A stretch of 64,000 nucleotides of DNA from Henckelia pumila (Eukaryota; Streptophyta; Magnoliopsida; Lamiales; Gesneriaceae). Positions 13,101 through 25,100 of the stretch are shown in pieces; the first letter of the stretch is position 1, and the number at the start of each line of letters is the position of its first letter. The notes beneath the pieces were generated by a model, which was not told the DNA's origin, searched no databases, and worked only from the letters and a program-made list of their open reading frames with translations. Both the position numbers and the translations under genes were made by a program. Where the stretch lies: the NCBI RefSeq assembly GCF_033568475.1, contig NC_133121.1, positions 192,412,664 through 192,476,663 of the forward strand, in the 5' to 3' direction.

Positions 13101-16100
13101 AATTTTAGACGCGAGAAGAGGGGAAAAGGAAGAAAAGATTTGACGCTCAAGTTTGGCAGTAACTCCCTTGGACCGAAAGTAAGTTTGACAACTTAAAATA
13201 CTCACAACTCCTTAAAAACTTTTAAAATTAAATGTCACACAAGACAGCCTTTTCGAGAGCGATGTAGGGGTGAACCATGGCACGTTACAATCCATCCCCT
13301 TTTCAAATCCGACGTCCGCAGCAATTGGTGACTTTGCAGACCCCACACGCACATGAGTAGCCGCCATCCCTTACCCACCGGACGAGGGTCATTACCAAGT
13401 AGGGGCATTCACGGTTCGGATAACCACTCGATCCGAACCGAAACCGAAACCAAAACCAAAAATTCGGTTTTAACCGAAAACCAAACCGTTAATTCGGTTC
13501 GGTTTTTGGATTTTTGGTTTTCGGTTCGGTTCAGTTTTTTTCTGCGATTAACCAAACCGAACCGAAAAACTGTTTTTTTTTTGTTTTTGGTATTTGAATA
13601 TCTTTACTAATCAATTAATATTTGCATCAATGTGTGCTAATAAAATTAATTTCATGGAAAAACTGAAAGAACAAAAACCATCATTCGTTCTTTAAAAAAG
13701 AAGAAGAAGGTATTTGGTTTAATTACTTATCTAAGTTGTCAAACATACATGACTTGAATTGTGGATTCAACTTGAAAAATATATTGATTTAGTGATTTCA
13801 AAGAATAATGATTTTTCAAATAAAGATAATTAAAAATTAATGAAGTTATTTTATTATATTATATATATACACATATTTGCATTATATATTACATTATTTT
13901 TATAAATTCATAAATTATTATTATTGAAATTAAAAACGTTAGCGCTTTCTTTGTTTTCAGTGAACTTATTTTCAAATACATTTTTCGACCATTAAATCGC
14001 AAATATTTGATTTAACCATTAATTTGTTCCAAAAAATTATTCGAATAAATAAAAATATTTAGTTTTTTTTATAAAAAAGTTTTATTTTAATTTTTTTTTA
14101 TTTAAAAAAAACGATTAAAATTTTTTTTTTTAAAACAACCGGTTAACCGAAAAACCGAAATAATTTCGGTTAAAAACCACTCAATTTGGTTCGGTTTTCG
14201 GTTTGGCTTTTCGGAGAACCGGCGGTTCGGCCGGATGAACACCCTCATTACCAAGGAACAAACACTCTGATACCAGAGTTACAACCCTGTGGGTAGAACT
14301 CACCCAAAAGCTAGCTATTGAGGAAAGAGTGCCCAAGAGTCTATAAACACACAAGGCAGCCCTTTCTGGAGCGATGTGGGACGAACCATGACACGTAACA
14401 CATATGTAGAATAGAGAAATCGTGCTTACAGATCTAGATGATCCTGAAATCAGCCCAACATGGATCTCGACAAGAGTATGTAAAGGTGTGCTGGTACATA
14501 TGTTCCTGCTCAGGCGAAAATACGAGCCAGCCAGAAATGAGATGTGGTCAAATGAAAATGAAAATGACAACGTTGCTGCAGCAAAGCTGAACAGATGGTA
14601 GCAGAAAAACTGAAAGAACGTGTATATCGCGTTATTCTCTAATTGAGAATTTTAGAATTTTGCCTCTCCTTGACAAGTTGATAATTTGATCTTATCTTGT
14701 ATATTTTAATTAATCAGTATTTAATCTCTTATCTCTTGTTTAAAGAGATGAGTTACATCTTATTAAATTTGTTGATAACATATTTTATCCTAACAAATTT
14801 GTGTTTAAAATTTTGGTATGATTTAAATATTTCTTCACACAAGAGCCTTAAATATTTCTTCACACAGAAGGAATTAAATATGGGGTAGAGGTGATGGTTG
14901 GATTTAGTGAAAGACTACAATTGTGATATTTGCTACCATCCGAGTAAGGCTAATGTAGTAAAAGATGCTTTAAGTCGCAAGCCCGCGACATTATCACAGT
15001 AAGCAATTGATTTCAAAATTCAACGGTTGAGTTTAGAAGTGATTCGGCCGAACGAGGGTTCTAATTTGTCGGCATTGACAGTCACCAAATCTGCTTGACC
15101 AAATTTGACTAGGCAAAACTTCTGATCAGCAGCTGATGGAATATAGAAGCGTAGAGATGTTGAATTAATGATGCAAATTGATTTTCAAATTTCTTGATTC
15201 AAGTGGACTACTTTAATGGGGTGGATCTTGAATCGGCTGGGGAATGCCTACTCAAGGCTATGGATTCAGGGCACATAGGGACACTCTATGTCACTAGCAT
15301 CATAATGATTTTGAACGATGATGACGAGTTTAAAGAAAAGAGTATTCAACTAATTAGTAACATGCAGAAGTCGACGTTGATGAGACGAAAACTGACTTTG
15401 TATCGTAGAAATTTGATGGAATCTTTGGCACGAATATGGGTGAAGAATCCCATCTTGAATCAGCACACAGTCTTCTGCAAAACGCAACATCCAAATCAGC
15501 ACCCAGTCTTCTGTAAAAATACAGTACATATTCTTTAAAAAGAATCAGAATTTTCTTCTTAATCGATCAAAATAAAATACAGTACATATTTATAGATATA
15601 GTCAACCAAACCTAGGACTCTAGCACTCTAATCTAGTTAAGATAATGCAGAAATTGAAATACAAAAAATATGAAATCCTTATCCTAATCATCCAATGGAG
15701 CTGATAATGTCATCCATCAAAAGTAGTCTTTTCAGCCACATTCCCTTGCATATACCATGAACCAATGCTCGATATTCTGCCTCAGCAGTACTTCGGGCCA
15801 CCACTGTTTGCTTCTTACTACTCCAGGTTACTAGATTCCCCCACACAAATGTGCAATAACCTGATGTAGAACGCCTATCCGTTTGTGAGCCAACCCAATC
15901 AGCATCACTGCACACTTTCCCAACAAGCATGCAAGTCGCTAACATCTTAACAAAAGCACTTCATCGGCCCAATTTTGAAAACCTATGTTCCAAGCAGGGC
16001 ATGATCGACATATACAACCCAACTTGAGGGGAAGTGATGGATGTCATTATCCGCTCCATTGGAGGATTAGGATAAGGATTTCATATTTTTTGTATTTCAA

Positions 16101-19100
16101 GTTCTGCATTATCTTAACTAGATTAGAGTTCTAGAGTCCTAGGTTTGGTTGACTATATCTATAAATATGTACTGTATTTTTTTTGGATCAATTAAGAAGA
16201 AAATTTTGATTCCCTATTCCGTGATTCATCCATCTTTTACAACAATATGTTTAGTGATGTAGGGGCTTAGTTTGCAGGTTTTTGATGAATAGAATGATGA
16301 TTTTACTTTAACAAATACCCGTCTGAATCAAGTGTGATGGCCAGCCTGATCAATCTAATGATATTCTCAAGTTGTATATTATACTGACACTCAAGAATAT
16401 TTTAATGGCAGCGACCTGTTTCCAGATTTAAACAAATAACTTCAGTTGCTATTATTAACATCATTTTAAGGGAAAAATTTTATAATATGTCAGTACCCAT
16501 TTTATGCTTTTGTTTGATTATATGAACAACATATTTAGTTTATCTCAACTCAACAAAGCATGAACCCCAAGGATGGCTGCCTGCTTTAACAAATACTATG
16601 TATAAAATATTAAAACATTTGAACCGAACAAAAATTTAATTTTAATAGCACTTCAGTCAAATGACTGTAGTTTCTAACTTACACAAGAACTCACATTTTG
16701 TTGGAGGAATGCTATTTATTCTTTGCTTACTTTATCGTAATAAATGGCATAATGTTTTATACTGTGGAAACAAAGTGATTTTGCGATTGCAATAAGCCAG
16801 ATTCCAAATATTAGTCACGCTTGAACTTGCAACAAACTTTTAAGACCTGGTAAATTTTTATTTGTATATCGTAGTTTCATTTTCTGTTTTAGAAATTCTA
16901 GGAGCTTTGAAGTGATTAATAAGCCAAAGAAGTGAAACTAAATTTGAGACTGTTCTAATTCTAAACACACAATTGCATGCACTCCGAGCTCGATATAAAT
17001 ACCATGAGGAAATTTGAAAACTGAGGTATAACTTCCGATTTCTACAGTGGCTGGGGACTTATAATTTTTTCATCCACATGACAAAACAGTTTGAAGCTTA
17101 TGTTCTAAAACAAGGATGGGATCTCTTATGAATTGATCATGGGCACGACTTTCAGCAACATCTATGATTTAGATATTCCTTGCCGTCCTCTGCTAGATTT
17201 GGTTTTTATGTCAACGTCATTGTTCCAGATTTGATGCAATTTTTTTCTACATGAAAGTATCATAAATGCTGAAACTATCAAATTAAAGTCCTAATCATCA
17301 GTTACATGTCAGAAAAAACATGCCCGTGGATAATGAAATTGTATCCTACAGCCTTTCCATATTTACTCTCTCTAATATGATTATAATCTCAAGGCTTCAA
17401 GTGTATTTGGGGATTGTAACATATAAAACCTCGTTGAAGAGAACTATCATCAAGTGGATTGATTGATAAATTAACCAGCTTCCTTCAAAGGTGGATAAGG
17501 AAGTGGTTAAACTCATTTGATTGACAAGTGTTTGGTTCAATAGGAAGATAAGATTGAAGATGTGGCAATCATTTTTAGTATCCCTTTAAACATTGATTTG
17601 GAGTATTTTTAAAATTCCTTTGGGCTATTATCGTCTAGTTGATATTTACCCTTTATTATAGCTTGCATATTAATTAATAATTATATTAAAGCAAACGAGC
17701 ACCAAAAAGTTTATTTGATGGATGGTGTGAGCAGTTTCCAAAATGGAGCTTTTTGAAGCATTTTGATTTGGTTTTGGACGATCGTGATCTGCATTTGGTC
17801 GTTTGTTTTCCTTCGATGGTTCCAATTTTAACTTTGGCTTTTGGTTTGCTTTTCTACTTTTCTTCATGGGCCTTATGTTATGGATGCAAATGGAGTGGGC
17901 TCTGAGGAGAGTACTAGGCCCATTATTAAACAAGTTTATAGTAGAAGAGTTAAGAAGGGCCCAAGTAGTGAGGAGAATAAAATGTGAAAAAAAGAAGGCA
18001 GTGAGCATTCTGTCATTTTCGTTCCTGGTAGTGGGACTAGCCAGAGTGCTAGGGTAGTGAAAATAATATCTTTGTACAGATATTACTCTCTGGGAAATTA
18101 TTATCAAGTTCTTCATATTAAATATCTTTCATATTATTTGCTCTTCAATCTCGACATATCTCTTTGAATCTGTGAAGGTTGAATATAAATTATATATTAA
18201 TTGGTCCGACCTGCCGGATCGAGAGAGAGACGAGAAAGCATGGTCAGCACACGTTCAGATGCAAGAATGGAAGCAATGGAGAAATCGATCACTGATATTC
18301 AAGATAATGTGAAAACTCTCACCAAGACAATGAATGAATTTCTGGATTTTAAGGGGACGGTGGAGCAGATGCTGAAAGCACAGCTGGAGAATAGGGAGGA
18401 AATGCTGATGCGCGACAAAGAATCGCATCTGGAATTTCCACATAAAGAAAACATAACAGAGGAGAGAGGGGTGCATCTTGAAGACGGGGATCAACTCAGG
18501 CATCTCATTAAACGGATTGACATACCTGGGTTTGGGGGCACTGATCCCATGGGATGGTTAGGGAAGGCGGAGCAATACTTTGAGTTACATGGAACGGCAG
18601 CCAGTAACAGGTTGAAAATAGCGCACATGTGTGTGGAAGGAACTGCTGTACACTGGTTCCGGTGGATCACACAAAAATTTCCATATATGAGTTGGGAAAG
18701 ATTCACCGATGAATTGATTAGAAGATACGGAGGCAGACAGGCAACAACGCCGTTTGAATTACTAGCTTCCTTGAAACAAGAGCAGCAACCCGTCGATGCA
18801 TATATCGAACAGTTTGAAATTCTGATTGCTCAAATTGGGGATTTACCGGAAGAACAATGCATGGGTTACTTTATGAGTGGCCTGCGGGACGATTTGAAGC
18901 GCCGGATCAAAACCCACAATCCGCGCACCATCTTGCGGGCGATGGATCTGTCCCGGAGCGTGGAAGAAGAGCTGTATGGTGTTTGTATGGGCCGACCGTA
19001 TTCGCAAAGTATGCTGGGTTTTAAAGCTGACAACAGAGGAGGGTTTTCCAGCAATTGGTCCAATCAGGCCCAAATAACAGATTCTGAAAAAGCTAGGCCC

Positions 19101-22100
19101 AAGCCTTACACTCAACTGGGCCCTAGAAATATCGGTGAAAATCCAGCAAACAAAACACCTGGTCCTTATGTCCCACCCAACTTACGTTCGCAGATTGGCG
19201 TCGATAAAGGGACGCCCATCAGAAACCCTCATCAGAAGTGGCGAGATGGCAAGATTTTCTGTCATCAAGAATTTCTGAATCGTAGGGAGAAGGGTTTATG
19301 CTTCAGGTGTGGGGAACCCTATCATCCTCTTCACAAATGCGCAAATAAATCCCTACGCATAACAATTATGGCAGAAGATGAGGAAGACGGAGAAGAACAT
19401 GGGCATGATGAGGTGCAGGACAACATGACAAAAATTCAGACCGAAGAAGTTTCTTCTGAATACAACACTTTGGAACTCCCATTGTATTCGGTTGGTGGGA
19501 TAAACCAACCGAAAATCATGAAGATGAGAGCGCGAATTTGTGGGGCAGTGGTGGTAGTGATGATTGATAGTGGCACTAGTCACAACTTTATATCAAAAAA
19601 ATTGGTTGGGGAGTTAGGGATTGAGGTCGACAATGATGTTAAATTTGCAGTGTGCTTAGGCGATGGGGGCAGAGTGTCATGCCAAGGAGTATGTCGGATT
19701 CTGGAGGTGGACTTAGGCAAGTGTAAGTTTCAGATTGAAAGCTATGTGTTTGAATTAGGAGGAGTCGACCTTATTTTGGGGGTAGATTGGTTGATGACTC
19801 TTGGGGATGTTGTGGTCAATTGGAATAAAATGGAAATGAAGTTCACTATTGGGACTCAAGAGGTGAAGCTGCAAGGGGATACTGTCAGAAGAATGTAAAT
19901 CTCATATCTTCTTCAACGTATGTACACTGGTTTAAACACTGGTTTAAATAATTACATGGAGAAAGACTAAAAAAGAAAAAAAATATAAACTATGGATTCA
20001 TATCTACACATTCCATAATCTATAGCAATTTAAGATTCACATAATCAATCTAATTATATAGCCGATTTGATTGTGATCTCCAACACTCCCCTCAAGCTGG
20101 TAGATATGGATCTTCCATTCCCAGCTTGGAAATCATGTCTTGAAAGGCTGGATTGTTCAGACCTTTAGTGAGCACATCAGCGAGCTGACCATTGGTAGGG
20201 ACATACGGTGTACAAATAAGTCCACTTTCAATCTTCTCCTTAATAAAGTGTCTATCCACTTCTACATGTTTTGTCCTATCATGCTGCACTGGATTGTGGG
20301 CAATATTAATAGCAGATTTATTATCGCATAAAAGTTTCATAGGTCCTTCCCACTTGATTTGAAGATCATCCAGAATTATCTTGATCCACAATAACTCACA
20401 TATCCCCAAGGCCATTGCTCGAAATTCTGCTTCAGCACTTGATCGTGCTACCACATTTTGTTTCTTGCTTCTCCATGTCACCAAATTTCCCCCCTAGGAA
20501 AGTGCAATATCCCGATGTAGATCTCCTATCCACAGGTGATCCTGCATAATCTGCATCGGTATATGCTTTGATGCTCAATCCAGTATTTCTTTTAAACAAA
20601 ACACCCTTGCCAGGACTTGTCTTTAGATAATGTAGTATCCGATGGACTGCTTGTAGATGTCCTTCTCTTGGATCATGCATAAATTGACTCACAATACTCA
20701 CTGGATATGCAATATCCGGTCTCGTATGAGAAAGGTATATAAGCTTCCCTACCAGCTTTTGATACACTTCTTTATCGACCACAGGGTCTTTAGTGAATTC
20801 TCCAAACTTCTGATTAAGATCGATTGGTGTATGGGCTGATTTGCAATTCAACAGCCCTGTCTCCTTCAATAAGTCTGTGACATATTTCTGCTGTGAAATG
20901 AAGATGCCTCTGCTAGAATGTGCCACTTCAATTCCAAGAAAATATTTCAGCCTTCCAAGCTCCTTCACCTCAAATTCTTTTGTCAGACATTTTCTTAGAA
21001 TCTGTTTTTCGTTTTCATCATTCCCATTCATGATTATGTCGTCAACATACACTAGGAGGATTGTGACTCCCCCTGAGCTTGAGTGTTTGAAGAAGAGCGT
21101 GTGATCTCCTTGACTTTGTTTGTACCCAGATGTAAGCATTACTTGGGTAAATCTTCCAAACCAAGCTCTTGGTGATTGTTTGAGTCCATAGAGAGCCTTT
21201 TTAAGTCTGCAAACTTTACTATCCCTTTCACCGCCTTAAATCCTGGTGGTATCTCCATGTAGATCTCTTCATTCAAGGTACCGTGTAGGAAAGCGTTCTT
21301 CACATCAAGTTGATTTAAGTTCCAGTTAAAGTTGGCAGCAAGTCTCCAATTCTCATTAGATAAAGCATTAGACAAAGAATTAGGAATATCAATAGTGTTT
21401 AGACTCGTTAAGAAACTTCTGTAGGATGAAGAAAATTTTTTAAATGTAACATGATTTGCCATAGGATAAAGGGGCCTTGTGGTACATTTTCTAGTTCCTT
21501 TTCGAATAGCAATAGGTAAATAATTTGTTTGGACAGATTGTGAGGCTGGGATTTCAGTTTCAGACCATACCTCAGTGACCGGATGTGGTGAGGCTTCTTG
21601 GACTTGTGCAGGATCAGCGTCAGGCCTTCTCCCCCTTGAGTATACTTGGTTAAAGCGAGTATGACCAGTTTCATTGGAGGGTGAGGATAGATCACTCACT
21701 GCTGGAGTAGAATTTGGTGCTGAGGTGGTAGAAGGCAGTTCTAACAAGAATGCATCCCTATCTTCATCACTAAGAGATGACAAGTGTTCTTCATGTGAAT
21801 GAGGCTGGCTGAAATATGAACTGTGTTTCATCAAATGTGACATCAATAGAGACAAAAAATCTTTTTGTAGGTGGATGATAACACTTGTACCTTTTCTTAG
21901 TCGAGGAGTATCTTTACAGCTCTAGGATCTAGTTTCCCTTTATTTTGACTATGGATGTGAACAAAAGCAATGCACCCAAAGATCCGTGGGGTAAGATTAT
22001 TTGATGGTTGTAGGTCAGGATAAAATTGAGAAAGAATTTCCAGTGGTGTTCTGAATCCCAAAACTTTAGAAGGGAGACGGTTTATGATATGTGCAGCGGT

Positions 22101-25100
22101 TAGTACAGCTTCCCCCCAATAGTTTTTAGGAACCTTTTTGTGAAAGAGAAGTGCCCGAGTAGTGGCTAAGAGGTGACTATTCTTGCGTTCAGCTACTCCG
22201 TTTTGTTGTGGAGTATTAACGCATGAAGACTCATGAATGATTCCTTCTTTTTCAAGATATGGAGATAGAATTTGGTTGAAATAGTCTCTAGCATTATCTG
22301 ACCTTAATCTTTTTATCTTCACCCCAAATTGATTTTGGATCATGGTATGAAAATTTCGAAACACATCACTTAGTTCAGTTTTGGATTTGAGAAGAAAAAT
22401 CCATGAAATTCTAGTGCAATCATCCACAAATAAAACAAACCATCGAGATCCAGAAATATTCAAAACATTAGAAGGTCCCCAAATATCATTATGAATTAGA
22501 TAGAAATGGCTGAAACTTCTTTTACTGGAAAAGAAACACGTTTGTGTTTTGCAAACTCACACACATCACACAATGAAGGTGTTTATTTTCTAAACCTTTA
22601 AACAAAGATGGAAACATAACTTTTAAAATTCCAAAAGACGGATGTCCTAATCTGAAGTGTTGAAGCCAAATGCTACTGTTATTTGATGAAGATGAAAGAA
22701 AGGATGAAGATGTTTTATTGGTGCAGGTTTCCTCAAGGAGATAAAGGCCATTTGCCTCCTTAGCAAGTCCAATCTTCCTCCCCGAATCCTGGTCCTGAAA
22801 AATACAGAATGAAGGATAAAACAAAACATTACACTTCAAATCAAATGTAAGCTTTTGAATGGATATCAAGTTCGTTGATAGTTTGGGCACATGGAGAACA
22901 TTTCTTAGTGTAATCAATTCACTAATGCCTACATCACCAATTCCTGCTACAGTGGTAAGAGAGCCATCAGCCATGGTTATTTTCCGGTTACTGGGACAAG
23001 GTGTGTAAGTAGTGAATATAAGAGATGAGTGTGCCATGTGGTCAGTGGCTCCAGAGTCTATCACCCATGAATTTCTAATATCTTTATCTGAGACATTTAT
23101 TCCTAGAGAAATTGGGTACTTACCTGAAAGCGCCAAGGAACATCCTACAGATTTTACTCCACTAGACTTTTCAAGGGACAAAATCATTCCCTTGAGTTTT
23201 TCAATTTCCTCTTTAAGGTCAGTCTGCATCAGATTTGATTCTTGACCTTGTTGGCCGATGCTGAGGTTGGCCTGTCCAGAATTGCGTGGCTGCTGTGGTT
23301 GTGATCCTCCTCGTTGAGTTCCTTCACGTGGTCTGCCGTGAAGTTTCCAACAAGTTTCCTTTGTGTGTGAAGACTTTTTACAATAAGTACACCAAAGATT
23401 CTTTTTGTTGTCACGTTCGAATGTTTTTGGGAACTGCACTTCCTTCGCATTTTCTTGGATTGGATGGGAATGTTCTGATTTTGCTACCACCATAGCAGAT
23501 CCTTCCAGATTTTGTGATTCAAGCATCACACCCCTTCTACTTTCTTCAGCTTGTATCATAGATATTGTCTCTTCCAGAGATGGAACTTCATCTTTCCCGA
23601 GAATTTGAATTCTAACTTGATCAAATTCAGAGTTTAACCCAGCCAAGAAGTCATAGACTCGATCCTTTTCGATGAATCTTCGGAGTGTGGTTGCATCGTC
23701 AGGGTCCTTCATTTCAATGACTCTATAATGGTCGAGTTCCTGCCATAAATTCAGCAACATATTTGCATACTCAGTAACAGGTTTGTTCCCCTGTTTCAAC
23801 GATCCCACTTTAATTATTATTTCAAAGACGTGGGCTGTGTCTCGAGCCTTGGAGTAGGTTCGACGGATTGACTCCCATATTGCTTTGGCGGTGGTTAAGA
23901 ACATAACGGTGTCACTGATCTTGGGATCCATTGAGTCCCACAGCCAGGACATAACCATAGAATTAGCTTCGTCCCATGAGTCAAAGCTCTTTTCACCAGG
24001 TTTTGGTCCCTTGCTACCCTGCGGGCGACGTGTAACCCTGTGGGCCCCACTGATTTTAACCAATCAAAGTCCGACACGCCACCCACAGGGCACTATCTAC
24101 TTAACCGCCCAGAAGGTGATTAAGCTTGCCTTTGCCTTTCAAGTAGGTCTGCACGAATTGCGACCACTTCAAAAAATTTTTGCCATCCAGTCTGTAGCCT
24201 ACCCGAAGATTCTGCAACTCTCCAATTGATTTATTGGGGTTAACTTCTTCCGTTTGAGTCGTAAATTTTGGTTCTTCAACTGCCGACATAATGATTGAAT
24301 GGGGCTTTGATTAGAAGGAATAATAGGCTATAAAGTGGATGAGAAAGAAACACAAATTGCAAGGTTTAAAACCTAGCTTTGATACCATGGCAGAAGAATG
24401 TAAATCTCATATCTTCTTCAACGTATGTACACTGGTTTAAATAATTACTGGGAGAAAGACTAAAAAAAAAGAAAAATTATAAACTATGGATTCATATCTA
24501 CACATTCCATAATCTATAGCAATTTAAGATTCACATAATCAATCTAATTATATAGCCGATTTGATTGTGATCTCCAACAGATACAACTTTAAATAGGACT
24601 CTAGCATCTTTACGATCTATTATTAAAGTGGCTGACATTGAATTTTGTGGGACTGTGTGTGTTAGAAATGAAACTTGGACCTAACTCACCTCAAAAGCTA
24701 GCTCAAGTGGGGAGTTTGTCCAAGCCTATATATTAAACTCCCAGGTAATTCATCCAACCGATGTGGGACAAACTAAACACACCAACACACCCCTCGCACG
24801 TCCAGGAATGAATTGACTGGAACGTGGAGATCAAATTAAATGGGTGGCCCAATTATGGGACGGGTGAGGCCAACTATGGGCCGTCCAACACATAACGATG
24901 GAACCCGGGCTTTGATACCATGTTAGTGAGACTTGGACCTAACTCACCTCAAAAGCTAGCTCAAGAGGTGAGGGTTGTCCTTGTCTATATTAAGGGCTCC
25001 CAGGAATTGTATCCTACCGATGTGGGACAATATTCTAACAGTGTGGGTTAGGGAAAATCCCATCAGTGAAAAGGAGAGTTGGCAGTTGCCTTTTGGCATT

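Larger units (their letters stand above)
14860..15719 (-). repeat. Right arm of large inverted repeat
   Basis: This is the reverse-complement partner of 11591-12460. In + orientation it reads gypsy RNase H end, F-box-like fragment, then the copia LTR inverted (15719 down to about 15541). At 15719 the inverted LTR abuts inverted copia RNase H directly, a different junction from the left arm. Confidence 0.75.
10675..16244 (+). mobile_element. Rearranged Ty1/copia element with ATATG target-site duplication
   Basis: The outer LTRs (10675-10885 and 16035-16244, about 210 bp) begin TG and end CA. They are flanked by the 5-bp duplication ATATG (10670-10674 and 16245-16249), so they bound one insertion in DA1 intron 4. 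A tRNA-Met-type PBS (TGGTATCAGAG) starts at 10886 and a polypurine tract (gaggggaag) precedes the 3' LTR. The interior is not a normal copia body: only a short gag start and pieces of RNase H survive. Most of the space is an inverted duplication carrying gypsy and F-box-like fragments around a TRIM and a hAT MITE. Confidence 0.75.
19883..24579 (-). mobile_element. Ty1/copia element nested in gypsy, TSD GATAC
   Basis: LTRs at 19883-20085 and 24388-24579 (about 200 bp) are flanked by GATAC (19878-19882 and 24580-24584). On the minus strand the order is LTR, PBS (complement tttgatacca at 24378-24387), gag, protease, integrase, RT, RNase H, polypurine tract (complement ctcccctcaag at 20086-20096), LTR. 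Integrase before RT defines copia. The body is frame-broken and lacks the N-terminal part of RT. It is younger than its gypsy host. Confidence 0.9.
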
